Part shown: piece after piece, positions 16,401 to 23,953 of the stretch
How the letters are laid out: each line of letters opens with the position of its first letter
Position numbering within the stretch: the stretch's first letter is position 1
Source: an uncultured Actinomycetes bacterium
Lineage (GTDB): Bacteria > Actinomycetota > Actinomycetes > Mycobacteriales > Mycobacteriaceae
Direction of reading: 5' to 3'
DNA length: 40,134 nt
Assembly: GCA_903884065.1 (NCBI GenBank)
Contig: CAISDL010000081.1
Coordinates: 77,624-117,757 of the forward strand
Notes under the pieces: model-generated
What the model was told of the DNA's origin: nothing
Seen by the model: only the letters and a program-made list of their open reading frames with translations
Database searches by the model: none
Position numbers and translations under genes: made by a program

Positions 16401-17394
16401 CCACCGGCGTGCCCGAGGAGTCGACCACGACCAGGTCCCACCCGGGCAGTGGTAGGCCGATGCTGACCGGCGCCCCCCCGACGAGCCGGGCGCCGCAGGC
16501 CACCACGGTGGCTTCGGTGGGACCGTAGGTGTTCCACACCTCGCGGCCGTCCACGGCCAGTCGTTCGGCCAGTTCCGGGGGGCACGCCTCGCCGCCGAAG
16601 ATCAGCAGACGTACCGCTTCGAGGGCCTCGGCGGGCCACAGTGCGGCCAGTGTCGGCACCGTCGACACCACGGTGATGTCGCGGGCGATCAGCCACGGCC
16701 CGAGGTCCATTCCGCTGCGGACCAGAGAGCGCGGAGCGGGAACCAGGCAGGCGCCGTTGCGCCAAGCCAGCCACATCTCCTCGCAGGAGGCGTCGAAGGC
16801 CACCGACAGACCGGCGAGCACCCGGTCGTCGGGCCCGATCGGGCTGTCCTGCAGGAAGGTCCGGGCTTCGGCGTCGACGAGCGCCGCGGCGTTGCGATGG
16901 GTGACCGCCACGCCCTTGGGGGTGCCGGTGGAACCAGACGTGAAGATGATCCAGGCGTCGTCGCTGATCCGGGGAGGGGTGGCGCCCTCGCCGTGGGAGG
17001 TCCCCGGGCCGCTGATCAGTCCCTCCTCGGTGATGACGCCGGCCACCCCCGCCTCGGTGAACACCAGTGTGGCCCGCTCTTCGGGGTCGTCGGCATCGAC
17101 CGGGACGTAGGCCGCGCCGACCGCGAGAACCGTGAGGATCGCCAGATAGAGCGAGTAGTGGCCCGACGGCATCCGGATCCCCACCCGGTCGCCCCGGCCG
17201 ATCCCGCGCTCGCCCAGCCACCCGACCCCCGATTCGATATCGGCGATGACCTCGCTGTACGTGAGTTGGACCTCGCCGTCGTCAATGGCCGCGGCGTCCG
17301 GATAGCGCGCGGCGGTGTCATAGAGGACGTCGACGAGGGTCCGCGGCGCAGGGGCTTGCCCGGACAGCAGGAAGTGGGCGGGGATCGCAGGCAT
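13489..17394 (-). CDS. Pls/PosA-type NRPS: epsilon-poly-lysine synthase-like
   Basis: A 1301-residue single-module enzyme. The adenylation domain (about 20-490) has the A3 motif FTSGSTGTPKGV (151-162), A5 NTYGPTEAT, A7 YRSGDLV, A8 GRADDQVKVGGRRIELGEV and A10 lysine K478. Aligning by eye with GrsA gives pocket residues D201 A202 E205 S244 I265 G267 T289 V297 V298 K478. A carrier domain follows, with S532 in LGGGSL for the phosphopantetheine arm. The C-terminal half holds six hydrophobic helices (about 596-620, 630-650, 828-858, 874-900, 1076-1096, 1105-1130) around three soluble left-handed beta-helix/acyltransferase-like modules. This is the layout of Streptomyces epsilon-poly-lysine synthase (about 1319 residues). 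There is no thioesterase or condensation domain. The ATG at 17394 is chosen over the in-frame start at 17490. The stop overlaps the peptidase start. Confidence 0.93.
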   Translation of the reverse strand: MPAIPAHFLLSGQAPAPRTLVDVLYDTAARYPDAAAIDDGEVQLTYSEVIADIESGVGWLGERGIGRGDRVGIRMPSGHYSLYLAILTVLAVGAAYVPVDADDPEERATLVFTEAGVAGVITEEGLISGPGTSHGEGATPPRISDDAWIIFTSGSTGTPKGVAVTHRNAAALVDAEARTFLQDSPIGPDDRVLAGLSVAFDASCEEMWLAWRNGACLVPAPRSLVRSGMDLGPWLIARDITVVSTVPTLAALWPAEALEAVRLLIFGGEACPPELAERLAVDGREVWNTYGPTEATVVACGARLVGGAPVSIGLPLPGWDLVVVDSSGTPVELGEVGELVIGGVGLARYLDPEKDAEKYAPLPSLGWARAYRSGDLVRLEPDGLYFQGRADDQVKVGGRRIELGEVDSALVNIPGVSGGAAAVRKTGSGTPVLVGYIASADPNFDLAAARAQLADSLPAALVPRLVLVDELPTRTSGKVDRDALPWPPPGDTPDVGSQLGGTMGWLAASWQDVLGTVVDGPEADFFALGGGSLSAAQLVVALRQHYPGMTVAHLYDHPRLGSLAGFLDEMAADDPTPAPVVTRVVAPTPLLTRVLQVALTLPLAGLTALQWLTWLALINNIAATLHPLPWLVPLNWWVILGAFIVFITPLGRMGIAVLGARVLLTGLKPGTYRRGGSQHLRIWLAERLADASGAENQAGAPWLVYYARALGNSVGKGVDLHSAPPVTGMLTLGHRSSVEPEVDLTGHWIDGDLFHVGPITVGNDSTIGARTALLPGAVVGKDADVAPGSAVVRKVKNGQYWKGSPAVKSGKARHPWPDHRPPRAAHWVAIYGVSSLLLGALPLMALGAGLAILAWVVRDTATLGEAVRVAAPWIPATTLVAAALYAITTVVGVRVLSLGLREGYHPVRSRVGWQLWATERLMDAARNYLFPLYAGMLTPLWFRVLGAKVGRNTEISTALMTPKFTVIEDGAFLADDTMVASYELGGGWIHVATATVGKRAFLGNSGITQPGRRVPDDGLVAVLSATPTKAKSGSSWLGSPPMRLRRSADTGDVALTFNPPLRLKIMRGFVETCRVVPLMVTFAIGVAVLAALQAVALRGGYGWAALAGGVILLIAGAVAGAIAVAAKWLVVGRIPAGEHPLWSSFIWRNEVADTFVETVAAPWFARAASGTPVMNLWLRGLGAHIGRGVWCETYWLPEADLVSLGDGSTVNRGCVVQTHLFHDRIMRMDSVVLEDGATLGPHCVALPASRIGAGATIGPASLVMRGDEVPASTRWQGNPIAPWQLSRKRARAQQLAEDSSA

Positions 17395-17496
17395 CGCCCC
17401 GAATCCTAGGGCCAGCGATGTGTTTTCGGGGGCGGCCGAATGTCGCCGCGCCTCGGGTGAGACGTCCCGTCCGTCCCGCCCGTGCAACACTGGCAG

Positions 17497-17618
17497 TGCA
17501 GAGGGGAGTATTCCTTCGCCGCGGTGTCGTCACCACGTCGGCCGTCCATCGGTCGTCCGGTTCCGCGGGCCGGCCCAGCCCATTTTTCCCGGGTCCGGCG
17601 GAAGAGACCTCGGGCGTG
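17497..17618 (+). ncRNA. yybP-ykoY manganese riboswitch candidate upstream of terC
   Basis: The terC leader begins its conserved part with GGGGAGTA (17503-17510) and ends with a GGAAGAGACCTCGGG segment (17600-17614). These are the two signature strands of the yybP-ykoY aptamer (GGGGAGUA near the 5' end, AAGACCU near the 3' end). GC-rich helices lie between them, and the motif ends 25 bases before the GTG start, with the ribosome-binding site GGAGG at 17631-17635. Members of this class sense Mn2+ and commonly control TerC/Alx-type exporters. Called by eye without a covariance search. Confidence 0.72.
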
Positions 17619-17642
17619 TTCGACGAACCCGGAGGTCTGTGC

Positions 17643-18611
17643 GTGAACGTCTCGGCACTGGAGTGGGGGATCACCCTCGGGGTGACGCTGGCAGTTCTGC
17701 TGTTCGACGTCCTGGTCTTCGCGCGCCGCCCGCATGAGCCGACCAAACGCGAATGCGTGATCGCGCTGACGGCCTACGTCGGACTGGCACTGCTGTTCGG
17801 CCTTCTGGTCTGGAATGTGCACGGCGGCCAGTACGGGTTGGAGTTCTACGCGGGCTGGCTCACCGAGTACAGCCTGTCGATCGACAACCTGTTCATCTTC
17901 ATCATCATCATGGCCAGCTTCAAGGTGCCGGCGGTCTATCAACAGCAGGCGCTGCTCATCGGAATCGTTCTGGCGCTGGTGTTCCGCGGAATCTTCATCG
18001 CATTGGGAGCTGTTGCGATCGAACGGTTCTCGTGGATCTTCTACTTCTTCGGCGCGTTCCTGGTCTTCACCGCCATCAAGCTCGCCCGGGACACCGAACA
18101 CAGCGACGATGCTGACAACGCCGTCGTTCGCTTTGCTAAGACCTATCTGAACACCACCGACAGCTGGCACGGGTTGAAGCTGTACGTCAAGCGCGGGCGT
18201 AAGCGCGTGATGACGCCGATGTTCCTGGTGATCGTCGCGCTGGCCACCACCGACCTGCTCTTCGCGTTCGATTCGATCCCGGCGATTTACGGTCTGACCA
18301 GTGAGCCGTACCTGGTGTTCACCGCCAATGTGTTCGCCCTGATGGGTCTGCGACAGCTCTACTTCCTGCTGGGCGATCTACTCAATCGGCTGGTTTATCT
18401 CTCCCAGGGGCTGGCGTTCATCCTATTCTTCATCGGGATCAAACTGCTGCTGCACGCCCTGCACGAGAACGAGGTGCCCTTCATCAACGGGGGCCAGGCG
18501 CTGCACGTGCCGGAGATTCCGACGCTGCTGAGCCTGGCCGTGATCATCGTGACCCTGTTGGTGACCATGGTGGCCAGCCTGATCAAAGCGCGGTCCGACG
18601 ACGCGCGTTAG
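17643..18611 (+). CDS. TerC-family integral membrane protein, probable metal (Mn) exporter
   Basis: A 322-residue protein with about nine membrane helices. Conserved TerC features are SLSIDNLFIF in an early helix and FAFDSIPAIYG after a cytoplasmic loop; both aspartates lie within the membrane and are the presumed ion ligands. The cytoplasmic loop contains a charged KLARDTEHSDDADN segment and a basic YVKRGRKRVM. The GTG at 17643 is preceded by GGAGG at a 7-base spacing, and the family starts here; an open extension to 17418 covers the leader and riboswitch. The manganese riboswitch candidate argues for Mn2+ efflux rather than tellurite resistance, or metal loading of secreted enzymes. Confidence 0.92.
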   Translation: MNVSALEWGITLGVTLAVLLFDVLVFARRPHEPTKRECVIALTAYVGLALLFGLLVWNVHGGQYGLEFYAGWLTEYSLSIDNLFIFIIIMASFKVPAVYQQQALLIGIVLALVFRGIFIALGAVAIERFSWIFYFFGAFLVFTAIKLARDTEHSDDADNAVVRFAKTYLNTTDSWHGLKLYVKRGRKRVMTPMFLVIVALATTDLLFAFDSIPAIYGLTSEPYLVFTANVFALMGLRQLYFLLGDLLNRLVYLSQGLAFILFFIGIKLLLHALHENEVPFINGGQALHVPEIPTLLSLAVIIVTLLVTMVASLIKARSDDAR

Positions 18612-18646
18612 TCGCCGGCCCCGCCCGGTTGTTGACGCCCGGTTGT

Positions 18647-19186
18647 TTACGACCAGTTGTCGTAGCCGCCCTCGGGTCCCAGCATCCGCTCGAGTCGGCT
18701 GCGGTTGAGCTTGGCGATCTCATTGCGCAGGACCTTGCGCTCGGTCTCGACGTCGTTGTGCATCCGATCGGCGATCGCGGAGATCACCGACGACGCCGTG
18801 CAGTCGGCGCCGACGTGCATGACGAACTGGAACCCGAACTTCTCGGCGTACCCCAGGGCCGAACTGTCGAGCAGTTGCATCACACCGGGACGCTCATCCC
18901 ACAGTGCGCACTGTTCGGCGTGGGAATACATGCTTCCGGGACGGCTGCCGACCTTCGGATAGGCCTGCAGGATGTCGTCGATCGATTCCTCGGACAGCGA
19001 GAACAGCAGCGAGTCCGCCTTGCGGTACAGCGCGTCGCGATCGGCGTAGGGCCGGCCTTTGGCGAGATCGCCGGCCATCCTCACGCTGTTGGCGCATTCG
19101 TAGAGGGCATGCAGAGCCTTGCGGGTCGGCAGCTCGTTGAAGGCGTCCAGCCCCAAACCCTGATGCATCAACACACCAGCCATCAT
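18647..19186 (-). CDS. OHCU-decarboxylase-like protein with altered active site
   Basis: A 179-residue protein of the 2-oxo-4-hydroxy-4-carboxy-5-ureidoimidazoline decarboxylase fold (last step of urate breakdown to allantoin). Family landmarks are the FNELP start, the GRPYADRDAL segment, SHAEQ (E91-Q92) and YAEKFGFQFVMHV. The catalytic His-Pro pair expected in the (A)HPRxG segment reads A-Y76-P-K-V-G here, codon TAT at 18959-18961, and the usual GRS after the FGF strand is GAD. No uricase, transthyretin-like hydrolase or allantoinase gene is nearby. It may be inactive or serve another reaction. It is convergent with terC. The ATG at 19186 is chosen; the next codon is also ATG. Confidence 0.8.
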   Translation of the reverse strand: MMAGVLMHQGLGLDAFNELPTRKALHALYECANSVRMAGDLAKGRPYADRDALYRKADSLLFSLSEESIDDILQAYPKVGSRPGSMYSHAEQCALWDERPGVMQLLDSSALGYAEKFGFQFVMHVGADCTASSVISAIADRMHNDVETERKVLRNEIAKLNRSRLERMLGPEGGYDNWS

Positions 19187-19264
19187 GGAAAACCCAAGGT
19201 ACGGCCGGGTTACCGCACGTTACGGCCAGGAAAACTCTCGCCCGGGGCCGCTATTGCGTGAGAT

Positions 19265-19753
19265 TCAGTGCCCTTCGGCGAGGAAGCGTTCCTGGGAGCG
19301 CTTGACCTCGGCCTCGGCTTCGGCGCGGCCGACCCAGTCGGCGGCCTCCACGAACTTGCCCGGCTCAAGGTCCTTGTAGTGCATGAAGAAGTGCTTGATG
19401 GATTCCAGTTCGTGATTCGAGACGTCGCCGAGGTCGTTGATGTCGTTCCAGCGAACATCGCCGGCCGGCACGCACAGCACTTTGTCGTCGCCTCCGGCGT
19501 CGTCGACCATTTTGAACATGGCGACCGGCCTGGCCTCGACGATCACTCCGGGGTGCACGGACTCCGGCAACAGCACCAGCGCGTCCAGAGGGTCGCCGTC
19601 CTCGCCCAGGGTGTCCTCGATGAAGCCGTAGTCCGCGGGATAGCCCATCGGGGTGTAGAGGTGGCGGTCAAGGCGCAAGCGGCCGGTCTTGTGATCGACC
19701 TCGTATTTGTTGCGCTGGCCCTTCGGGATCTCGATTGTGACGTCGAACTCCAC
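19265..19753 (-). CDS. ppa: Inorganic pyrophosphatase (family I)
   Basis: A 162-residue soluble enzyme that hydrolyses pyrophosphate and pulls biosynthetic reactions forward. Landmarks are [18 protein letters not shown], the [11 protein letters not shown] segment, and the family I signature [11 protein letters not shown], with its metal-binding aspartates. Length matches Rv3628. It is divergent from the dacB-like gene; the shared gap (19754-19874) carries a CACAAT (19845-19850) that could serve as the -10 element for the rightward gene. Confidence 0.97.
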   Translation of the reverse strand: MEFDVTIEIPKGQRNKYEVDHKTGRLRLDRHLYTPMGYPADYGFIEDTLGEDGDPLDALVLLPESVHPGVIVEARPVAMFKMVDDAGGDDKVLCVPAGDVRWNDINDLGDVSNHELESIKHFFMHYKDLEPGKFVEAADWVGRAEAEAEVKRSQERFLAEGH

Positions 19754-19874
19754 CGCTCAACTCCCTTTCGCTGTGCACACCGCGCGCGTAGGCGACGCGG
19801 AAGTCACCCTAGCGAGGGATTCGCGTCGGCACCGCATCGTTGGGCACAATAAGGGGACGAAACCGAGGAGAGTC

Positions 19875-21251
19875 ATGCTTCGCAAACCCCGGCGCCCCGG
19901 CCACGTGGTGCTTGCCGGTGCGGTGATCGCACTGGTGGCCGTCGTCGTGGCCGCTGCTGCTCTCCTCAGTTCGGGGGGGAAGAGCAACGCCTCGGTTCCC
20001 CCGCCGCGCCCGCCGGCCACCTCGAAGCCTGCCCTGGTTCCGGTGGCCGACTCCGCGGTTGTGCCGACGACCGCGGGCCTCACGTCCGCCATGGCCGCCG
20101 CTGTGGCGAACCCCAACCTGGGCATTCTCAGTGGCCGCATCACCGACGCCAAGACCGGCGCCCAGCTCTGGGAGCAGCGCGCCGACTTCCCGATGCAGCC
20201 GGCCTCGGTCAACAAGGTCCTGACCACCGCGGCGGCCCTGCTGACCCTGGACCGCAATGCCCGGGTCACCACGACTGTGCAGGCTGCCGACCAGAACCGG
20301 ATGCCGGGGGTGGTGGTTCTCGTCGGCGGCGGCGATCCCACGCTGTCGGCGGCGCCGGTCGGTGAGGAGACCTGGTATCCCGGCGCAGCCCGGATCGCCG
20401 ATCTCGCCGACCAGGTCCGCAAGAGCGGCATCAAGCCGACGGCCGTGCAGGTCGACACCTCGTTGTTCGCCGGGCCCGACATGGCTCCGGGCTGGGACCC
20501 TGAAGACATCGCCGGCGGCGACATCGCACCCATCCAGGCCGTGATGCTCGATGCCGGGCGGATCCAACCGACGACACTGGAATCGCGCCGCTCACCCACG
20601 CCGGCCCTCGATGCCGGGCGGGCGCTTGCGTTCGCGCTCGGCGTCGACCTGGCCAAGGTGACGTTCGCCCCCGGTCCTGCCGAGGGCCGGCAACTGGCGT
20701 CGGTGCAATCGGCACCGCTGATGGCGCGCCTGACCCAGATGATGAACGCCTCCGACAACGTGATGGCCGAGACCATCGGTCGCGAAGTGGCCAGGGCGAC
20801 CGGGCGGCCGTCGAGTTTCGCCGGATCCGTCGACGCTGTGATCAGCAAATTGGCGTCGGCGAATATCGACATGTCCGGCGCGTCCCTCGCGGACTCCAGC
20901 GGACTGTCGGTAGCCGACCTGCTGACTGCCAAGACTCTCGACGAGGTGGTCAACGCGGCGGCCGGCCCCGACCAGCCGACACTGCGTCCGATGCTGGACA
21001 TGCTGCCGGTCGCCGGTGGCAGCGGCACCCTGTCGAACCGGTTCTACGAGGCCGACGTGAAGAAGTCCGCGGCGGGCTGGCTGCGTGCCAAGACCGGATC
21101 GCTGACCAAGACCAATTCGCTGGCCGGCATCGTGACCGATGCCAGCGGCCGGGTGCTGACGTTCGCCTTCATCTCGAACAACGCGGGAAACGAGGGGCGG
21201 ACGGCGATCGACGCGCTCGCCGCGACCCTGCGCACCTGCGGCTGCAGCTGA
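19875..21251 (+). CDS. dacB: D-alanyl-D-alanine carboxypeptidase, PBP4/DacB type (S13)
   Basis: A 458-residue penicillin-binding protein that trims the terminal D-Ala of peptidoglycan peptides outside the membrane. A membrane anchor or signal (residues about 10-32) is followed by a proline-rich linker. The three serine-transferase motifs are S111-V-N-K114, S293-D-N295 and K406-T-G408. The length matches Rv3627c. The ATG at 19875 has GAGGAG (19865-19870) at a good spacing; the longer open frame to 19707 crosses the promoter. The protein ends in C-G-C-S, and the stop codon sits inside a 36-bp tandem repeat. Confidence 0.94.
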   Translation: MLRKPRRPGHVVLAGAVIALVAVVVAAAALLSSGGKSNASVPPPRPPATSKPALVPVADSAVVPTTAGLTSAMAAAVANPNLGILSGRITDAKTGAQLWEQRADFPMQPASVNKVLTTAAALLTLDRNARVTTTVQAADQNRMPGVVVLVGGGDPTLSAAPVGEETWYPGAARIADLADQVRKSGIKPTAVQVDTSLFAGPDMAPGWDPEDIAGGDIAPIQAVMLDAGRIQPTTLESRRSPTPALDAGRALAFALGVDLAKVTFAPGPAEGRQLASVQSAPLMARLTQMMNASDNVMAETIGREVARATGRPSSFAGSVDAVISKLASANIDMSGASLADSSGLSVADLLTAKTLDEVVNAAAGPDQPTLRPMLDMLPVAGGSGTLSNRFYEADVKKSAAGWLRAKTGSLTKTNSLAGIVTDASGRVLTFAFISNNAGNEGRTAIDALAATLRTCGCS

Positions 21252-21325
21252 TGAGCCGGTCCGTCGAGCCTCCCCGGCTGCAGCTGATGAGCCGGTCCGT
21301 CGAGCCTCCCCGGCTGCAGCTGATG
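21241..21325 (+). repeat. 36-bp tandem duplication across the dacB stop
   Basis: The unit starting GCTGCAGCTGATGAGCCGGT occurs at 21241 and 21277, with a third, partial copy at 21313. The full units are identical. The first holds the last codons and stop of dacB; the last runs up to the GTG of the next gene at 21331. The effect is a 79-base spacer made of copies of the stop-codon region. Confidence 0.9.
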
Positions 21326-21330
21326 CGCCG

Positions 21331-22389
21331 GTGAGCGATTCCTCGCAACTGACCGTCGGCCGCGCCGTCGACTGGAAGTTCGCGGGAACCGTGGGGTCGC
21401 GGTTGGTGCGTCCGGCACCGCCTGCCAGCGACTACACCCGCCGGCAGGCCATCGATGACCTCACCGGGGCGGCGCTGGCTTCAGAGGCGCCCGTTCGCGA
21501 GGTCACCGGACTCGGCAGCGATGCGCCGGTACCGCCGGCCCGCGTCGTGGACCGTAAGCAGTGGATCCGCGCCGCGTCGGATTCCATGCGGGTGATGACC
21601 GGTGGCACCGACAGCCCCGGCAATGCCGTCACCGGGCGGATGGCCGGCGCGCAAACCGGCGCGGTCCTGGCGTTCATCTCCTCCGGGATCCTCGGCCAGT
21701 TCGACCCTTTCGCCGACGGGCAGGCCGGCGGGCCCGGCGATCTGCTGCTGGTCTACCCGAACATCATCTCCGTGGAGCGCCAACTCCACCTGAACCCCAA
21801 GGACTTTCGGCTGTGGGTGTGCCTGCATGAAGTCACGCACCGGGTTCAGTTCACCGCCAATCCGTGGCTGGTCGAACACATGTCGGGCGCTCTCGGGGTG
21901 CTGACCGCCGACCGTGGTGACGACGTCGGCCAGGTGGCCGGCCGGCTCGCGGAGTTCGTCAAGCAGCGCCGTCGGGCGCCGGTCGCTGACGCGAACAACG
22001 CCGGGGTGCTCGGCGTGCTGCGCGCCATCCAGTCCGAGCCGCAGCGGGCGGCGCTGGACCAGTTGCTCGTCCTCGGCACCCTTCTGGAGGGCCACGCCGA
22101 CTACGTGATGGACGCCGTCGGTCCGGCGGTCGTGCCATCGGTGCACCTCATCCGCCGCCGCTTCGACGACCGCAGACAGCGCAAGCAACCGCCCCTGCAG
22201 CGACTGGTGCGCGCGCTGCTCGGGGTGGACGCCAAGCTCAGCCAGTACACCCGGGGGAGGAAGTTCGTCGACCACGTCGTCGACCGCGTCGGGATGGCGC
22301 GGTTCAACGCCGTCTGGACCGGGCCCCAGACACTCCCGCTTCCCGACGAGATCGAGAATCCGCAGCGGTGGATCGACCGGGTGCTGTAG
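21331..22389 (+). CDS. DUF2342 zinc-metalloprotease-like protein (Rv3626c-like)
   Basis: A 352-residue protein of the actinobacterial DUF2342 family, annotated in databases as F420-biosynthesis-associated or metalloprotease-like. It contains the HExxH motif in CLHEVTHRVQF and a downstream LEGHADYVMDAVG that supplies further potential zinc ligands. No signal peptide is visible. The substrate is unknown; the link with F420 is only by phylogenetic co-occurrence. The GTG at 21331 (SDSSQLTVGRAVDWKF) matches the start of the M. tuberculosis protein. The last 22 bases overlap tilS, so the two genes are probably co-expressed. Confidence 0.9.
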   Translation: MSDSSQLTVGRAVDWKFAGTVGSRLVRPAPPASDYTRRQAIDDLTGAALASEAPVREVTGLGSDAPVPPARVVDRKQWIRAASDSMRVMTGGTDSPGNAVTGRMAGAQTGAVLAFISSGILGQFDPFADGQAGGPGDLLLVYPNIISVERQLHLNPKDFRLWVCLHEVTHRVQFTANPWLVEHMSGALGVLTADRGDDVGQVAGRLAEFVKQRRRAPVADANNAGVLGVLRAIQSEPQRAALDQLLVLGTLLEGHADYVMDAVGPAVVPSVHLIRRRFDDRRQRKQPPLQRLVRALLGVDAKLSQYTRGRKFVDHVVDRVGMARFNAVWTGPQTLPLPDEIENPQRWIDRVL

Positions 22390-23330
22390 CGCGCCTACGC
22401 GCGGCAGTCGCCGGCTTCGCCGCCGGCAGGCTCGCCGACGCTCCGTCCTGGTGTGTCGGGCTGTCCGGCGGTCCGGACTCGCTGGCGTTGACCGCCGCAG
22501 CGGCGGCGACGCTTCCCACCACCGCACTGATCGTGGACCACGGGCTGCAGCCCGGGTCTGCAGTTGTTGCGCAAACCGCTCATCGACAGGCGCTCGAGCT
22601 GGGTTGCGTTGCGGCACGGATACTTACGGTCCGGGTCGGGCAGGCGGGCGGCCCGGAGGCCGCGGCGCGCGCGGCCCGGTACGCCGCGCTCGACGCGGCC
22701 AGGCACAACGCACCGGTTCTGCTGGGCCACACTCTCGACGATCAGGCCGAAACGGTGCTACTGGGGCTCGGCCGGGGTTCGGGCCCCCGCTCGATCGCCG
22801 GGATGCGGACCTGCGACCCGCCGTGGTACCGCCCGCTGCTGGATATTCGGCGAAGTGTCACTCACGCCGTCTGCGCCGAACTGGACCTGCCCGCCTGGGA
22901 CGACCCGCACAACCACGACCCCCGATTCACCCGGGTGCGCCTGCGCGGTGAGGTGCTGCCCTTGCTGGAGGACGTCCTGGGTGGTGGGGTGGCCGAGGCG
23001 CTGGCCCGCACCGCGGCGGCGCTGCGCGAGGACAACGATGCACTGGATTGCATGGCCGGCGACGATCTGGCCGCGGCAACCTCCGGTGGCGCGGTGCAGA
23101 TCGCGGCGATCCACCATCTGCCGGCCGCATTGAGGCGACGGGTGATCCGCGGCTGGCTGCTGGCGGGCGGCGCGACCGGCTTGACCGACGGTCAACTCCG
23201 CGCAGTCGACGCGCTGGTGACCACCTGGCGCGGCCAGGGCGGGGTGGCCGTGGGATCCGATCGGCCCCGTACCCGGCTGTTCGCCGAGCGGCATGCGGGC
23301 ACATTGACGTTGCGCTGCGAACCGGTCTGA
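22368..23330 (+). CDS. tilS: tRNA(Ile)-lysidine synthetase
   Basis: A 320-residue ATP-dependent enzyme that converts C34 of the CAT-anticodon tRNA-Ile to lysidine. The PP-loop motif S33-G-G-P-D-S38 lies near the N-terminus, followed by IVDHGLQPGS and the LLGHTLDDQAETVLLGL segment characteristic of the N-type ATP pyrophosphatases. The region DPRFTRVRLRGEVLPLLE is the family's tRNA-contacting stretch. The GTG at 22368 is inside the preceding gene; no better start lies before the PP-loop. Known in M. tuberculosis as mesJ/Rv3625c, in the same order before hpt. Confidence 0.94.
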   Translation: MDRPGAVARLRAAVAGFAAGRLADAPSWCVGLSGGPDSLALTAAAAATLPTTALIVDHGLQPGSAVVAQTAHRQALELGCVAARILTVRVGQAGGPEAAARAARYAALDAARHNAPVLLGHTLDDQAETVLLGLGRGSGPRSIAGMRTCDPPWYRPLLDIRRSVTHAVCAELDLPAWDDPHNHDPRFTRVRLRGEVLPLLEDVLGGGVAEALARTAAALREDNDALDCMAGDDLAAATSGGAVQIAAIHHLPAALRRRVIRGWLLAGGATGLTDGQLRAVDALVTTWRGQGGVAVGSDRPRTRLFAERHAGTLTLRCEPV

Positions 23331-23366
23331 TTGTCCTGGCGGTGTCGGCATGGCACGCTGTGGTTC

Positions 23367-23936
23367 GTGTCGGCGCATGGGCTCTACCCGGATGACATCA
23401 AATCTGTACTGGTCTCCGAAGAGCAGATCCAGGCGCGAACGGCAGAACTGGCGGCCGAGGTGGCCCGCGATTACGCCGAGAACCTCAACGGCCAGGACCT
23501 TCTGCTGGTCACCGTCCTCAAAGGGGCGGTCATGTTCGTCACCGACCTTGCCCGCGCCATCCCGCTGCCCACCCAGTTGGAGTTCATGGCGGTGAGCTCG
23601 TACGGGTCATCGACCTCATCCTCCGGCGTCGTGCGCATCCTCAAGGACCTCGACCGCGACATCGCCGATCGAGACGTGCTCATCGTGGAGGACATCGTCG
23701 ACTCCGGACTGACGCTGTCCTGGCTGCTGCGCAACCTGGCGACCCGCCATCCGAAGTCGCTGCGGGTGTGCACGCTGCTACGCAAGCCTGACGCGGTGCG
23801 CGACGACGTCGACATCGCCTACATCGGGTTCGACATCCCCAACGAGTTCGTCGTGGGCTACGGACTCGACTATGCCGAGCGCTACCGGGATCTGCCCTAC
23901 ATCGGGACGTTGCAACCCAGGGTTTACGAGCACTAG
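23367..23936 (+). CDS. hpt: Hypoxanthine-guanine phosphoribosyltransferase
   Basis: A 189-residue purine-salvage enzyme that joins hypoxanthine or guanine to PRPP. The PRPP-binding motif [14 protein letters not shown] is clear, with the flexible-loop SSYGSST segment and the ligand loop [20 protein letters not shown]. The GTG at 23367 ([10 protein letters not shown]) is chosen; the frame is open to a TTG at 23331 directly after tilS, but the extra residues do not fit the family. It follows tilS by 36 bases and converges on the lipoprotein gene. Confidence 0.95.
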   Translation: MSAHGLYPDDIKSVLVSEEQIQARTAELAAEVARDYAENLNGQDLLLVTVLKGAVMFVTDLARAIPLPTQLEFMAVSSYGSSTSSSGVVRILKDLDRDIADRDVLIVEDIVDSGLTLSWLLRNLATRHPKSLRVCTLLRKPDAVRDDVDIAYIGFDIPNEFVVGYGLDYAERYRDLPYIGTLQPRVYEH

Positions 23937-23953
23937 CCGCCCGCGGAGATCGA

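Noticed and set aside
13489..17394. A siderophore or mycobactin-type NRPS
   Set aside because: It has one adenylation and one carrier domain, no condensation or thioesterase domain, and the six-helix, three-module C-terminus of Pls enzymes.
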